Assembly (NCBI GenBank): GCA_963970005.1
Contig: CAXAMN010004224.1
Coordinates: 890,278-954,277 of the forward strand
DNA: 64,000 nt
Direction: 5' to 3'
Origin: Durusdinium trenchii
Taxonomy: Eukaryota; Sar; Dinophyceae; Suessiales; Symbiodiniaceae
Part shown: positions 19,317 to 29,540 of the stretch, one piece after another
Position numbering within the stretch: position 1 is the stretch's first letter
Layout of the letters: each line of letters begins with the position of its first letter
Translations under genes and position numbers: made by a program
The notes under the pieces: generated by a model
Databases searched by the model: none
What the model saw: only the letters and a program-made list of their open reading frames with translations
What the model was told of the DNA's origin: nothing

Positions 19317-22300
19317 CATATGTGGACGGCGGGATTCAAAACTGAGCTTGGCGCTCTTACAACCTTTTGAAGCATTCATATATGATCATATATGTTTTAA
19401 ATCTATAGGCATATGAACATAGGAACCGTGAGATGATTATGCTGGTTCGTCGCTGGAACTTAAGTTCCCATAGAACCAGGAACTGAGGCCTGGTTACCTA
19501 TGAGAGAGGGTCGCGGGAGTGCTTGGGCTTTGTATGGTCTTTGATGCTTTGGATCTTTGTTGGGTCACCAACTGTTCACTGGCGACTGAGGTTCCAGGCG
19601 GTTTTCATGGGGAAAGATGCAGTTTCCTATTTCTAGCCCCAAAGGATCAGGGATTCAATTCACTAGAAACAAAAAATCAGGCTAAGCTTAATCCGCAGGG
19701 GAGATTCCGACCGCTAGACAGGCAAGGCTATGCAATTCAGGTTTGTCTCATCACCGGTCAGGCAGTTTGCATCAGATGTCTCCTCCTCTTGGGCTGCACT
19801 GGTCAGGCGAGGTAGCCAGGGGGGCGCGGTAGCTGCACGTCACATTTTGGCACCTCACTGAAACAGGAGGTGTGGATTTTGGAGAGAACTCGGAAGTTCA
19901 GATGGTGTGAAGTTGTTGGCGTTCTATCTTTCAAAAGAATTTGTCTTCAACACCAACATTATTCAATCTCTTTTTTCGCTGGAAAACTCATACTCCAGGT
20001 CTGGAGCCCAAGAGGCCAGCCAGTTGCCGGACCGTTCGAAACGTTCCCCACCTCCCGCGGTGTTCGGATGTTTTTTTTGTTTTAAATGTTTTTTTTCGGG
20101 TTTTCGGGCCCTCAAACAGTGTGGTAACACCAGAACGGTTCTTAGTAGTTAAGGCCGGGTTCTAGACCTTAGACCATGTTAGACCTTTAGGCGCACTCTT
20201 TGGGGTCTCTTGCCGGGACATTTTTTCCCTAGTTATGGGTGTATCGACTGCTAAGCAACATCTTATCCCCCATGAGATATATGATGATATATGTGTTGAC
20301 AGTTGACAGTATGCTAAACTGGGTGCCAATTGGAGTCACATCCCACTCTTTTGAAACTGCTGGTCCTATATTTTGTGGGTGTACTGTGGAGACCTAAGGG
20401 TTTTGGTGTATTTCCCGTCGAACTGGGAGGGCGCACCCCTATTTTGCTCTTTCGCCGGAGCCTGCGGAGCTGCAAATCCTTAGCTCCGCTTGGAAGGTGC
20501 TGAGCGCTTTGGATGACGACACTGTCCTGGGCCAGCAGCGGGGGCAACCCAGCCTGGCTCGATCCGAGAAAGCGTCTCGTGATGCACCTGCCGAAGTTAC
20601 TGTTGACCGGCCCAAGTTTCCCCGTGTTGGGTCGTTTTCTCGGGTTTGGGGGAGTTTCTTTCCCCAGGCGCAGACACACAAGTTAGGGGCGGGGAGGACC
20701 CTCTTGATCATCCCACCTGATGGCCTTCCGGCAGTCCCGACGGCAGTCCCGATATCACGAAGACCAAAGAGACTGGTCAGACTGCGGTGTTCGCTGGGAC
20801 CATGGCAGGAAGTTTTTGTTGGGAGGACTGCAGAGGAGGGTCAGTATACATGTAGAAGAGGACCACCAACATGTTCAACTTTTTAGATCTTTTTATTATA
20901 TAGTCACCATTAGGGCATAGGGCATATAATAATAGGACAAGGTCCCGTTCACTGCGGACCATTCAAACCTGGGGAAATGGCACCCCGAGAAACTAGGTGT
21001 TCGTATTGAAACACCCGTTCTTTTGTGACATCACTGCTCTCAAACGGCCGCGGCTGCGAGTGAGGCACCTTTTTTCCGTCAAGTGGAGGAAGAGCTTTAA
21101 TGATGGCAAGGCGAGGGAACCGGTTCCGATGCCTTCAGGTGTTGAAAAAGGCCACAGAAAGGTGGCCCTCCCCTTGTCTTGTTGTTTCTTTCTTCTTTGT
21201 GATTTGTGATGATTCCCCTCAGAAGTTCTTGTCTTTGTTTCTTCCCCCCAGAAGTGACTCATATGCGTTCGTTCTTTCCCTTTCGCTCTTAGGGAAGATG
21301 TGGCCTTTTAGCTAAGAGCGGGCTCATCGACTCCGTCCGGTTGAAATCCGTCCAATTCATTCAACTTGGAGGACCAGCTCGGTCAACGAGTGCTGTGAGG
21401 TTCATTGTCCGTCCGTCCGAAAAGACATGCTGTCAGGGCCGAACGTAGGAGTTTTTTTTTAGTGGTGGGAAGGGAAGTGCTAGTGAGGCTGAGTGTTGTG
21501 TTTAGAAGGATTTGTTGGATGAAGGAGGTCTAAGGCCAAGGTTCGTGAGGGAGTACTCCATGGCTTAGTCTTTGGAGTTTGGACCATCACTTGCCCTTCC
21601 TCCCCTTCGTTGATCCCTCCCAGGTGAAGTATTGTGGTGAGGCGCACGCGCGCACTCATTTTTGCCGCATGGGTGTGTGAAGGTTGTGTGAAGAGTGAAG
21701 ATAGTGAAGGGTGAGTTCTTTCTTTGTTCCGCTTTCTCAAGCGGATCCAACGTTGGTACCTTTCTTGTTGTCGGTCTTCAAATTTGCGTACTCCAAGATC
21801 AGTCGACCCCCAGCAAATGCTTGATGTTTGTTTGTGATGCAGTTGTTACGTCAGGTGACTGCATTAAGTAAATAAGTATTAAACATATTGACGACGACTC
21901 TGTTAAAACAGCAGTTAATAGAATTAAATACAGTATATATTTGTGTCGGCAAGGCAAATTGGGTGAACGAACCATCTGCGGAGCCGAATCATCACCGCCC
22001 AATCCGTTGTGTCTGCCAAATTCAGTAGGTCTCCCAAAATATGTTTCGCGGTGACGATCTCAAGGCCCCATGGCCCCCATCTGAAACCCGTACTTGATCT
22101 TCCAAAGCAGGAAGAGCTTAATCACTCCGAGTTCCAGGGTCCTCCGGGCTCCTCCGGTGTTCCTCCACTCAGCTTGGACTCCTGGAAGCGAAGAAGCCAG
22201 GCCTACACGACGGACGCGACGTTGCACATCTCCTTTGGCCCGCTCGTGTGGGTGCTTGGAACGGGCATGCCGCGGTGGCATGCTGGTGTGGCATGCGGAA

Positions 22301-22960
22301 ACCCAATCTTGGCCGATTCGAATGGTGGGAATGGTGGTTTGAAGTTGGACTGGAGAGGTTGGGTGCGAAAGGAAAAGGACTCTCAGTGTGGGTGGCACTG
22401 TTCTTGTGCCTCGTTGTGTGTGTGCGCCTTGTTTTGTTGGTGATCACAGCTTCCATGCAGTTGTGAGTGAACCGTGGCTTCGCGAGGTCATGAGTTTATG
22501 GGTGAATATATTCCCTCTAGGGCTTGGAGCTTAGCTGTCGTGCCGAAACGAAGCTATGACTGGACCCGGAGATGGCACTGGACCCGGAGAAGGTACGACT
22601 GGAGGCCGGATCGGGATGAATGGGATGGATCTGATCCCTTCGGATCCCATTCAACGGGCCGGTTTCTTGAATTAAGGGGCCCCCGACCGTGGGTCCTCAT
22701 ATGTTCCACATCAGTGCATCACTTGAGACCCCTTGGACCCTGGCTGGGTTTAGACTGATCTAGTTCGAAACTTCCAGGTGTCCGTCTCCCTATTCTAATA
22801 CACACCCAAATGGTTCCTTAAGCTCCTATACCAAAGCATCACTGACGATCTCCACACACCAAGCATGGATGGGGATGGCGGATGGAAGAGATCCTGGATT
22901 GGGGAAGTCCCACAAATTACAAGCGTCAAGGTTTTTTGTTTTATTGCATATATATATATA
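19317..22960. other. mostly noncoding; one exon-like block at about 20450-20620
   Basis: About 20450-20620 on + reads EPAELQILSSAWKVLSALDD and then DDTVLGQQRGQPSLARSEKA, a helix followed by a polar stretch, which looks like an isolated exon. It is not recognised. The rest holds only short overlapping frames. 22625-22660 contains a short inverted repeat GAATGGGAT / ATCCCATTC. The open frame at 22009-22443 has no protein texture that stands out from the opposing strand. Confidence 0.35.
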
Positions 22961-22969
22961 TATGTATAT

Positions 22970-23047
22970 CCCATACACTCCATGGGACTGCCCCATTGAC
23001 CCCAATGAAGGCCAATGGATGCAAATGGCATACATGGAGCGTCTGGG
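22970..23047. repeat. fold-back element, ACACTCCATG family, copy 1
   Basis: CCCATACACTCCATG at 22970-22984 is the inverse of CATGGAGCGTCTGGG at 23033-23047 with two mismatches. A (TA)n tract lies directly upstream. The same arm recurs at 31144 and 39612. Confidence 0.8.
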
Positions 23048-23190
23048 TATTCCTATATATTTGACCTCGGGTGCTCCAGCAGTTCTGTCCCTCGCTCAAC
23101 ATCCCAGGCCAAGACGGCCGAAAAGCTCATCTCCCTCCCCAACCCGGCCATCCTCCACGGACAAGGCCTAGGGACACCACATGTGGCGCA

Positions 23191-23228
23191 GCACGCGCGC
23201 GCGCTTGCGCGCGCGCTACGCGCGTAGC
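23191..23228. repeat. CG-alternating palindromic tract
   Basis: GCGCGCGCGC, TTGCGCGCGCGC and CTACGCGCGTAG follow each other. It is a Z-DNA-prone alternating purine-pyrimidine tract with a perfect 12-bp palindrome at its end. Confidence 0.85.
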
Positions 23229-23385
23229 GGAGCCACTGGATGGAGTCCCATGAGTCTCTCAGGATTTTCATAGCACCCCAGACCGCCATGCCGTGAGATA
23301 TTGGTTGATATGCCACGGGAGAATCCAGCTGCCTGGGGAGAATTGAATCTTCAAGATATAGATCCAAAAGGCTTGCAAGCACCAG

Positions 23386-23449
23386 CCTTCCTCCAACAGG
23401 TCTCATTTTGGACTCGTTTGGAGTCAGTATCTGACCTGTTGGAGGAAGG
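23386..23449. repeat. fold-back hairpin, 16-bp perfect arms
   Basis: CCTTCCTCCAACAGGT (23386-23401) is inverted exactly at 23434-23449. The loop holds a nested GACTC/GAGTC pair. An open minus frame passes over it (23053-23565), but its composition is dominated by these repeats, so it is not taken as a gene. Confidence 0.85.
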
Positions 23450-23566
23450 TTGGTCGTTTTGCTTGTCGTTTGTTTGGATTTGTTCACCAACACGGTCATT
23501 GTGCCATCCACAGAGGCTATACAGTACCCGGCAATTTCCAGAGGTGAACGGTCGCAAGATATCACT

Positions 23567-23670
23567 ACCTGGGTCCCCTAAGCCTAAGGGGTGTCTAACA
23601 AGAGCTAGCTCCTTATAGAGGTGATTCGGGGTGTCCATGAAAACCACCCCCGTCCGGGGGCCCTGGTACT
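23567..23670 (+). repeat. element E, copy 1
   Basis: Ends resemble TACCAGGGCCCC and its inverse. The interior reads GGGGTGTCTAAC, AGCTCCTTA, GTGATTCGGGGTGTCCATGA, ACCACCCC. The same ordered phrases occur at 35838, 39651, 44764 and, inverted, 47062. Confidence 0.75.
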
Positions 23671-24680
23671 GTATAAGAGGATTTCTTTTTGACAGGACCC
23701 TCCAGCCAAATCGCCGTAGAAACCCAGGCGGCCGCCCAACGGTCCGAGGGTCGCAAGCGGTCCTACGATCCGGACCTTGGCCATCCATGAGAGATCATGA
23801 GAGTCTCGGCAGGGTGAAAGTCCTTGTTCTTCGTCCAAAATTCAGTTCACAACCTGCCCAAGCTGGAGACGTGTCTTTTTGCTTTTCGACGCAGTCGTGT
23901 CGGCTTGCTCGCTCCAGGCATGGTCGCGCCCTTCTGGAATGCCACTCGAAGCGTCCTGGGCTTCGAGGAGCAGTCGGACCGTATTCTTCCACGTTACGCG
24001 GTCTTCGGTCTTCCGAACAGCTACGCGCGTACGCGGTATTCTTCAACGTACGCGTTGCGGTATGCGCTGCGGTATTCTTCACCTGTTTGGGGATGATGTG
24101 ACCGAAGCGTTCACCGACCTTTGTGGCGAGCCGTGTCGGCGTGCGTGTTTCGCGAGTTTCGGCTCCATCCTGCTCGCACGGTCGGAGAACAGGATCCGTT
24201 TGATTTCCCGTGGATTTACAGGTTTGGTTTGGATTTGTAGGTATTTGTTGCTGTATCACAAACAATCCACTAGGATCCACTATAGGCTGGAGAAAAAGAA
24301 GGGGGGGTCGCTAGTGTGCGAGGAGCTGTTGCCTGAAGCACCCTCGGTACAACATGGTACATGGCACATGGACTTCCATCACATTAATCAGACACATATC
24401 CCGGTTGATGTTTGGAGATGCACGTAACCTGTACGTTGATCTCGACACCGGGATCATCCTTCACGGATTGTGCCGCAGGATATGCATGCCTACGAGGAGA
24501 CAGGGGAGTGCGCCAATGTGGAAAGATGTGGTTGAACAAGACGGGCCCTGTGGTTGGTTTTAGCGTTACCCAGAGCAGGGCTCCCTACTTTTCCGCTTCA
24601 AAGAAAAGTAAGCATCACCTTTTACAATGTTTTTATATGCAGTTGGAACTCGCCGCGCCTTCAAGTCAACATAGGCCTTT
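23671..24680. other. no supported gene
   Basis: A + frame of 182 codons (23879-24427) and a minus frame of 161 codons (23795-24280) overlap almost fully. The cause is repeated GCGGTATTCTTC phrases and Arg/Ser codons. Neither has a recognisable domain, so neither is called. Confidence 0.4.
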
Positions 24681-24689
24681 GCTTTGTCG

Positions 24690-25005
24690 GTTTGAAGCCT
24701 TTGCTTGTAGGTTGGTGGCCTTTGCTTGTAGGTTGGAGGCCTTTGCTTGTAGGTTGGAGGCCTNNNNNNNNNNAGGTTGGAGGCCTTTGCTTGTAGGTTG
24801 GAGGCCTTTGCTTGTCGGTTGGAGGAAATTGCTATTAGGTTTGAGGCCTTTGCCTGTAGGTTAAACGGCCTTTTGCTATTAGGTTGGAGGCCTTTGCTAT
24901 TAGGCTGGAGGCCTTTGCTTTTAGGTTGGATTCCATTGCTTGTAGGTTGGAGGCCTTTGCTATTTGTTTTGAGGCCTTTGCTTGTAGGCTGAAGGCCTTT
25001 TGCTA
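24690..25005. repeat. 21-bp minisatellite with assembly gap
   Basis: Consensus GGAGGCCTTTGCTTGTAGGTT, about fourteen units visible. It is interrupted by ten Ns at 24764-24773. Since 21 is a multiple of 3, both strands carry long repetitive frames (Leu-Glu-Ala-Phe-Ala-Cys-Arg on +, Ser-Lys-Gly-Leu-Gln-Pro-Asn on -). Translation is not supported by any flanking coding sequence. The gap suggests a collapsed array. Confidence 0.9.
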
Positions 25006-25605
25006 AAAAGGTACATATTTTAAAAAGTGACATTATTGCATATATTTCAAAACTGGCAAATTAAAATTGTCATGTTGGGTTGGTATGTTTGTTGCACACA
25101 GCTTGCCATGTTGCCACAAACCATTCAAGAAATTGCTCCAATATGGTTACATTTGCAATGGCCAACACATGGCAAACATCAAAAAGCACCTGTGACCATG
25201 TGTTTATTAGCAATACTTTTCAATATGTTGTGTTAATTTTGACAACATATGTTGTTTTTACAATTTGCATACATGCTGATGTCTAATTCTTTTGTATATG
25301 CATGAACAAGTGTGCACTGAAAAACAAATGTAACCAGTTTTCATTTATCAAAACATGTTTTCATCCTATTTTTGTGAAGTTAGTAACATCATTGTAACAA
25401 TGCTAACAATGCTAAAGTTAGCAGAGTTAGCACTGTTAGCGTTAGCCTTGTTATCTTAGTTAATTAACTGTTACTAAAAGTTAATATCATATATGTAAGT
25501 TTTAGCATTGTTAAACCATGTTACAACTATGTTCCAACTATGTTCTGACCATGTTAGCTAACTCTCATAACTAACATAACCTGTTATAAAAAAGCGGACA
25601 ATGTA
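25006..25605. other. AT-rich region with GTTAGC/GCTAAC words
   Basis: AT-rich, gene-free. 25380-25470 and 25550-25580 repeat GCTAAC, GTTAGC and GTTAATTAAC, so there are many small inverted repeats. Its low GC contrasts sharply with the GC-rich array that begins at 25611. Confidence 0.6.
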
Positions 25606-25610
25606 AGCAC

Positions 25611-26000
25611 GCACGATCTCCGCAAAGGGGTTGCGCGCACATCGGACAGATAGCTTGCTGGACTGCATTTCGCGTACTCGACACGCACGATCTCCGCAGA
25701 GGGTTGCCGGTGTGCAGGACACATCGCACTCTGGCCTGCATTTCCCGCATTCGACACGCACGATCTCCGCAGAGGGTTGCGCGGGCACCCGGTGAATCGC
25801 ACTCTCGCCTTCATTTCGCGCACTCGACACGCACGATCTCCGCAGAGGGTTGCGTGCGGACCGCCCCAATCGCACTCTCGCCTGCATTTCGCGCACACGA
25901 CACGCACGATCTCCGCAGAGGGTTGTGCGGGAACAGGCCACATCGCACTCTCGCCTGCATTTCGCGCACACGACACGCGCGATCTCCGCAGAGGGCTGCA
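25611..26000. repeat. 73-bp tandem array with 16-bp variable segments
   Basis: CGATCTCCGC starts units at 25614, 25688, 25761, 25834, 25907 and 25980 (spacing 74, 73, 73, 73, 73). Each unit has about 57 conserved bases (CACGCACGATCTCCGCAGAG then GGTTG; ATCGCACTCTCGCCTGCATT then TCGCGCACTCGA). Between GGTTG and ATCGCACTC sits a 16-base segment that differs in each unit. The frame rotates each unit, so the Cys/Arg-rich open frames on both strands (for example 25558-26073 minus) are by-products. Confidence 0.9.
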
Positions 26001-26070
26001 TTTTCGTTTGACGGTGTTCGTCCCACCCTCCGCCTTTAAGAGAAAATTTATAAAGTGGGGAAATGTGTTT

Positions 26071-26173
26071 CATTAGGACATCTCCCGTGCAAGTTTTCCA
26101 TTCTCACACGTGCATACTGCACACTCATTGCATACTCATTAGGACATCTCCCGTGCAAGTTTTCCATACTCAC
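26071..26173. repeat. 37-bp direct repeat, 66-bp spacing
   Basis: CATTAGGACATCTCCCGTGC and the next 17 bases at 26071-26107 recur at 26137-26173 with one change. It is followed by a degenerate GTGTCAGTGTGGAAGTGTAAG repeat to about 26412, which gives a Val/Ser/Cys-rich spurious frame. Confidence 0.9.
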
Positions 26174-26657
26174 ATTTGCATTACACTTGGATACTTGCCG
26201 TTGGATGCTTTCACTCTTCCACTTACACTGGGATACATATAGAAGTGTAAGTCTTCATGTTCATGTTCAAGTGTCAGTGTGGAAGCGTAAGTGTTCAAGT
26301 GTACGTGTCGAATTGTCAGTGTTCAAGTGCCAGTGTGGAAGTGTCAGTGTGTGAGTGTAAGTGTAGAAGTGTCAGTGTGTGAGTGTAAGTGTAGAAGTGT
26401 CAGTGTTCAAGGGATTTTCCGGAAGAACCCTTCGCAATGCTTTCAGGAAAAAACACAAGTCATACCACAAAAAAACACACTTAGATGGTTGCTCGCAAGA
26501 GCTATATAGGATCAGTATGAAGTCCCACTTTACATGCATTAGACCTTGACTGAAAAAGCGCAAAAGGAAAGGTGGTAGGTCCGCGGATTTGAAGGTATAT
26601 AACAATGTTTTTTTGGATTGAACTGCTGGATGCCTTCGAGCTGGGTTAAAAATTCGA

Positions 26658-26748
26658 GCAGGTACACGGAGGTGATCAATCTCCGCTTCCCCCCATCGTG
26701 GAACAGCTTCGTTGGCACAGGTATCCACGATGGGCCTGTGCCCCCTGC
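26658..26748 (+). ncRNA. R structured domain, copy 1: hairpin plus H-type pseudoknot
   Basis: Closing helix GCAGG 26658-26662 with CCTGC 26744-26748. Hairpin CGGAG 26667-26671 with CTCCG 26681-26685, loop containing TGATCA. Pseudoknot stem A CCATCGTGGA 26693-26702 with TCCACGATGG 26724-26733. Stem B CACAGG 26716-26721 with CCTGTG 26735-26740. Stem A's loop carries CAGCTTCGTTGG. Copies at 29402 and 60830 pair in the same places with different stem sequences. Confidence 0.7.
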
Positions 26749-27356
26749 TGGTTAGTGAACGCGTTGAAAAATTGACAAACTGCACGCTAATAGCGATACC
26801 AGGAGCCCTTAGTAGCGAAACCAGGGGCCCCTAGCAGCGTCCTTTGTGATTCAAAACCTTATAGGCGCATGGTGTGGACACACACACACACACGAAGCCG
26901 TACTCGGCGCGCTCTCCCCTGCTTGCAAATTAGTAGCGAGGCCAGGAGCCCCTAGTATAGCGTCCTTGCTCCCCGTAGAACGGAGTAGTACCGTCCTTGC
27001 TCCTACAAAAGCGATGCCGGAAGCCCCTAGTAGCGTCGTTTGTGACGCAAAGCCTCAAGCGCATGTATGGATACATACACAAACACAAGGCCGCAATCGG
27101 TGCGCTCTTTGTACACGACTTTGTACACATAGCTTTGTACACATATAGCGCCAATATTGGCGCTGCGGAAAGATTACTAGCCACCTAAAAAGCCTTAGAA
27201 GGACAGACGCAGAAAACAAAACAAAAGCAGACTAAGAGGGCAAGAAAGAAAGATAGGTGTAGTTACGAGGCCCGCTAGTTACAATACGTGCAGAAGTTAG
27301 CGAGCGGGACTTTGGTCTTATACCGCCCGGGTAGCTAGAGGTAGGGCAGGAGAAAT

Positions 27357-27404
27357 AGAAGGAAAGGCACCAACACACAAGTGTGTTGAGTGCGATTTCC
27401 TTCT
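27357..27404 (+). repeat. R tail hairpin, copy 1
   Basis: AGAAGGAAA pairs with TTTCCTTCT, GCAC with GTGC, and AACACAC with GTGTGTT around an AA loop. All but one base of the 48 match copy 3 at 61356-61403, far more conserved than the flanks, which suggests constraint or recent spread. Confidence 0.8.
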
Positions 27405-27559
27405 ATAACCCTAAACAGCGGGTGGGATAGCAACGGAGGCCTGGGGCAGGGAGGGGTGGCCCGAAGGCAGTCATCATTGACATTTAAGCCGATTATGGAG
27501 ACGGCGGACAAATTTCTGAAGAGATGAATCTTTTGATGTTGTGGGCTCCCAAAGCATAG

Positions 27560-28320
27560 TTCCCTTCATGAGATTCTTCGTCTACTTGTGTAAAAAAGTA
27601 GGACTGACAAGTTATGACAACAAAAGGTATTGAATGATTGACACTGAAAGTGTGCCTTATGGACATTATTGTTTATCAAGTTGAAGCCCGTGATGCTGAA
27701 AATGCGGGTGTCCTCTTGGTCTCTTTTTGACATACAGAAAACTTCAAAAAGGACACCCTCTGGATGTCTGTGATGTCGGGTTTGTTTTTTTGCACTTCTC
27801 GCACCTTGGAAGCATTTTTGCACTTAAACAACCTCATAAAGAAAGTTATCCCTATAAAAGGTAATTCCTTAGGTTTTCCTTTCAGGTCTGCCACTTCCTT
27901 TTCGAACTTGTCACTTGTCTATTCTATTCATTTGCTCTTGAACTGTCTTCCATAGAACCACCAACCGTGTCATATAGTTAATGCTTAAATACCTTTCTTC
28001 ACAATGCTTTTCTTTCCTCTCATTCACTATGTTTTTAAACTCCTCTGGTAGTTCCTTTTGTAGTTCTTGTGATTTGAAACCGAATTTGTCATTCCTTTCG
28101 TACTTACTACTGATGTACTCAAATGTTTTGACCTTTGCATTCTTCACACAACTACTACATACACTTTCAACTTCTTTGTTCTTTTTCAGTATCTCATCTG
28201 AAGGTGTTGTATCAACTATGGTTCCTTTCACCATTAATCAATCATTGTCTATTCCTTTGTTGAAATCAAATACTCCTGCCAGAATAATCATACCTCATTA
28301 TTTCAACATTTGATGTTCCA
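27560..28320 (-). pseudogene. AT-rich Lys/Glu-rich broken gene, origin unknown
   Basis: Not recognised. Read on the minus strand, 28234-27911 encodes 107 residues of clear protein texture (VDTTPSDEILKKNKEVESV, then SSKYERNDKFGFKSQELQ, NERKEKHCEERYLSINYM) ending QMNRIDK and TGA. After a frame change near 27912 the sense continues as DKFEKEVADLKGKPKELPF and FMRLFKCKNASKVREVQKNK to about 27676, then perhaps FSITGFNLINNNVHKAHFQ. Upstream, GVFDFNKGIDND precedes an in-frame TGA just before the Met. So at least two breaks. Codons end mostly in A or T, unlike genes A to D, and Lys, Asn and Glu abound. A foreign source (virus, parasite or organelle) is possible but unproven. R copies lie on both sides. 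Confidence 0.5.
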
Positions 28321-29137
28321 TGAACGGATTATAGGGGTTGCGGCTTGTCACTTGCATAGTGAAGCACGTTGTCTGCGATTGCGCTGAGGCGAAATCAAGC
28401 AGTGGAAGCCAAGTTCCCACGAAGTGGAAGCAAAATTTTGCCGCAGTGGCGACGCCCGAAGGGCGGTAGAAAGTGGGGCAGCAAGGTATGCGTGAGGCAT
28501 GCCTGGCCTGGCTACTGACTGAAGAAAAAGATCGAGCAATTTCAGGGGAAAATGCATGGGGGGGAGACTCTCTCCAGCGCTTTTTGAATCACTGGCCGGT
28601 GGGCTACTCGAATTTGGTCGCAATCCACTGATTCGGTGACCCTTTTCGAGGAGAGGGTGTCAAGTACCTGGCTTGGGCAATGAACTTGCACGCATTCGGA
28701 GTCATCTGGAGTTGCAGATTTTCGCAGGAGCGTCACGCGTTGAATGATTCCAAGAAGTTGCTGCCCTAATCCGGACGTATGTCAAAGACGCTATGACCCG
28801 AGCGCCGAGGCGTGTCGGACAGCAAGAGCATGAGTGAGAGACAGAGGGAATGAGCGCGAGCGAGAGAGAGAGAGGGAGAGAGAGAGGGTGAGGGAGAGGG
28901 TGAGTCCCCAAAGTGGCAGTATATGTATACTGGACCTGATCGATAACACCAAGATTGCCCCAAACGGTTGACGAGCGAACGAAGTGAGCTCGGTCTTTTC
29001 TATGGCGCGCAGTGGTACAGTGCATGGCTAAGTCTTGAGCCCAAATACAAGATGAACACTAAGATACAAAGCTACAAGCATGAAGACAAGGTGCAGTGGA
29101 CGAAGTAAATCCGTTACACGATTTCCGGAGTGAATTC
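28321..29137. other. no supported gene; (GA)n tract
   Basis: 28850-28915 is a GAGAGAGG tract. 28840-29020 has only repeat-driven frames on the minus strand. No exon recognised. Confidence 0.5.
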
Positions 29138-29540
29138 AGCGCCCCTGTCACGGGGATCACACCCAGCACCCAAGTGGGACGGCTGAGCGGTTCACACTTT
29201 GACATTGGTTTTCAGTTAGCTCAATTCCCAGGTCGAAAATGGTGAGGGAACGGCAAGGCGAAAAGGTCGGCGAGGACTGTATGGTTGAACAATGTTTGCA
29301 ATCTGACACACAAGCGGTGGGAAAAAAAGGGTTTGGGGGACGTATCATGAACCACCATGGATCAAAACAGAAGGATTGGAACAGCGTACTCAACCGTTGA
29401 AGCAGGTACAGGTGGATGATCAGTCCACCCCTCCCTCGTCATACCGTAGCTTCATTGCGTACGGTGGGTATGACAAGCCGTGCGCCCCTGCTTTGAAAAC
29501 ATTGAAAGACCCTGTCCCTGACACACACACACACACCAAA
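29138..29540 (+). mobile_element. element R, copy 2
   Basis: Head CAGCGCCCCTGTCACGGGGA, then CACACCCAGCACCCAAGTGG and GACGGCTGAGC, matches the head at 61688. The middle (TATCATGA-ACCATG, CAACCGTTGAAGCAGGTACA) matches copy 3. It ends in GACCCTGTCCCTGACACACAC. The tail hairpin is absent. Minus-strand frames over it are not supported. Confidence 0.65.
29402..29491 (+). ncRNA. R structured domain, copy 2
   Basis: Closing helix GCAGG 29402-29406 with CCTGC 29487-29491. Hairpin GGTGGA 29411-29416 with TCCACC 29424-29429, loop TGATCAG. Stem A GTCATACC 29438-29445 with GGTATGAC 29467-29474. Stem B CGTACGG 29458-29464 with CCGTGCG 29478-29484 (one G-T pair). Loop GTAGCTTCATTG. Every stem differs from copies 1 and 3 yet pairs fully. 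Confidence 0.7.

Larger units (their letters stand above)
26560..27460 (+). mobile_element. element R, copy 1 (structured repeat)
   Basis: Shares, in order, a GAGCAGGTACA block, a hairpin, a pseudoknot, a CCCCTGC block, (AC)n, GCCGNNNTCGGCGC, and a 48-bp hairpin with copy 3 at 60.6-61.4 kb. The head seen at 29138 and 61688 is not visible here. Internally it repeats CCAGGGGCCCCTAGCAGCGTC-like phrases three times. No protein is encoded. It behaves like a dispersed non-coding mobile element, but its type (SINE, MITE or LINE end) is unknown. Confidence 0.65.

Noticed and set aside
23879..24427. 182-codon + frame
   Set aside because: Almost fully overlapped by a 161-codon minus frame, Ser/Arg-rich, built on GCGGTATTCTTC repeats.
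24690..25005. Repeat protein encoded by the 21-bp minisatellite
   Set aside because: Open on both strands merely because 21 is a multiple of three; no flanking exon, and it contains a gap.
25611..26000. CRISPR array
   Set aside because: The conserved part is about 57 bp and the variable part only 16 bp, the repeats are imperfect, no cas genes are present, and the context is eukaryotic.
25558..26073. 171-codon Cys/Arg-rich minus frame resembling a repeat protein
   Set aside because: The 73-bp repeat is not a multiple of three, so the frame rotates each unit; a by-product of the array.
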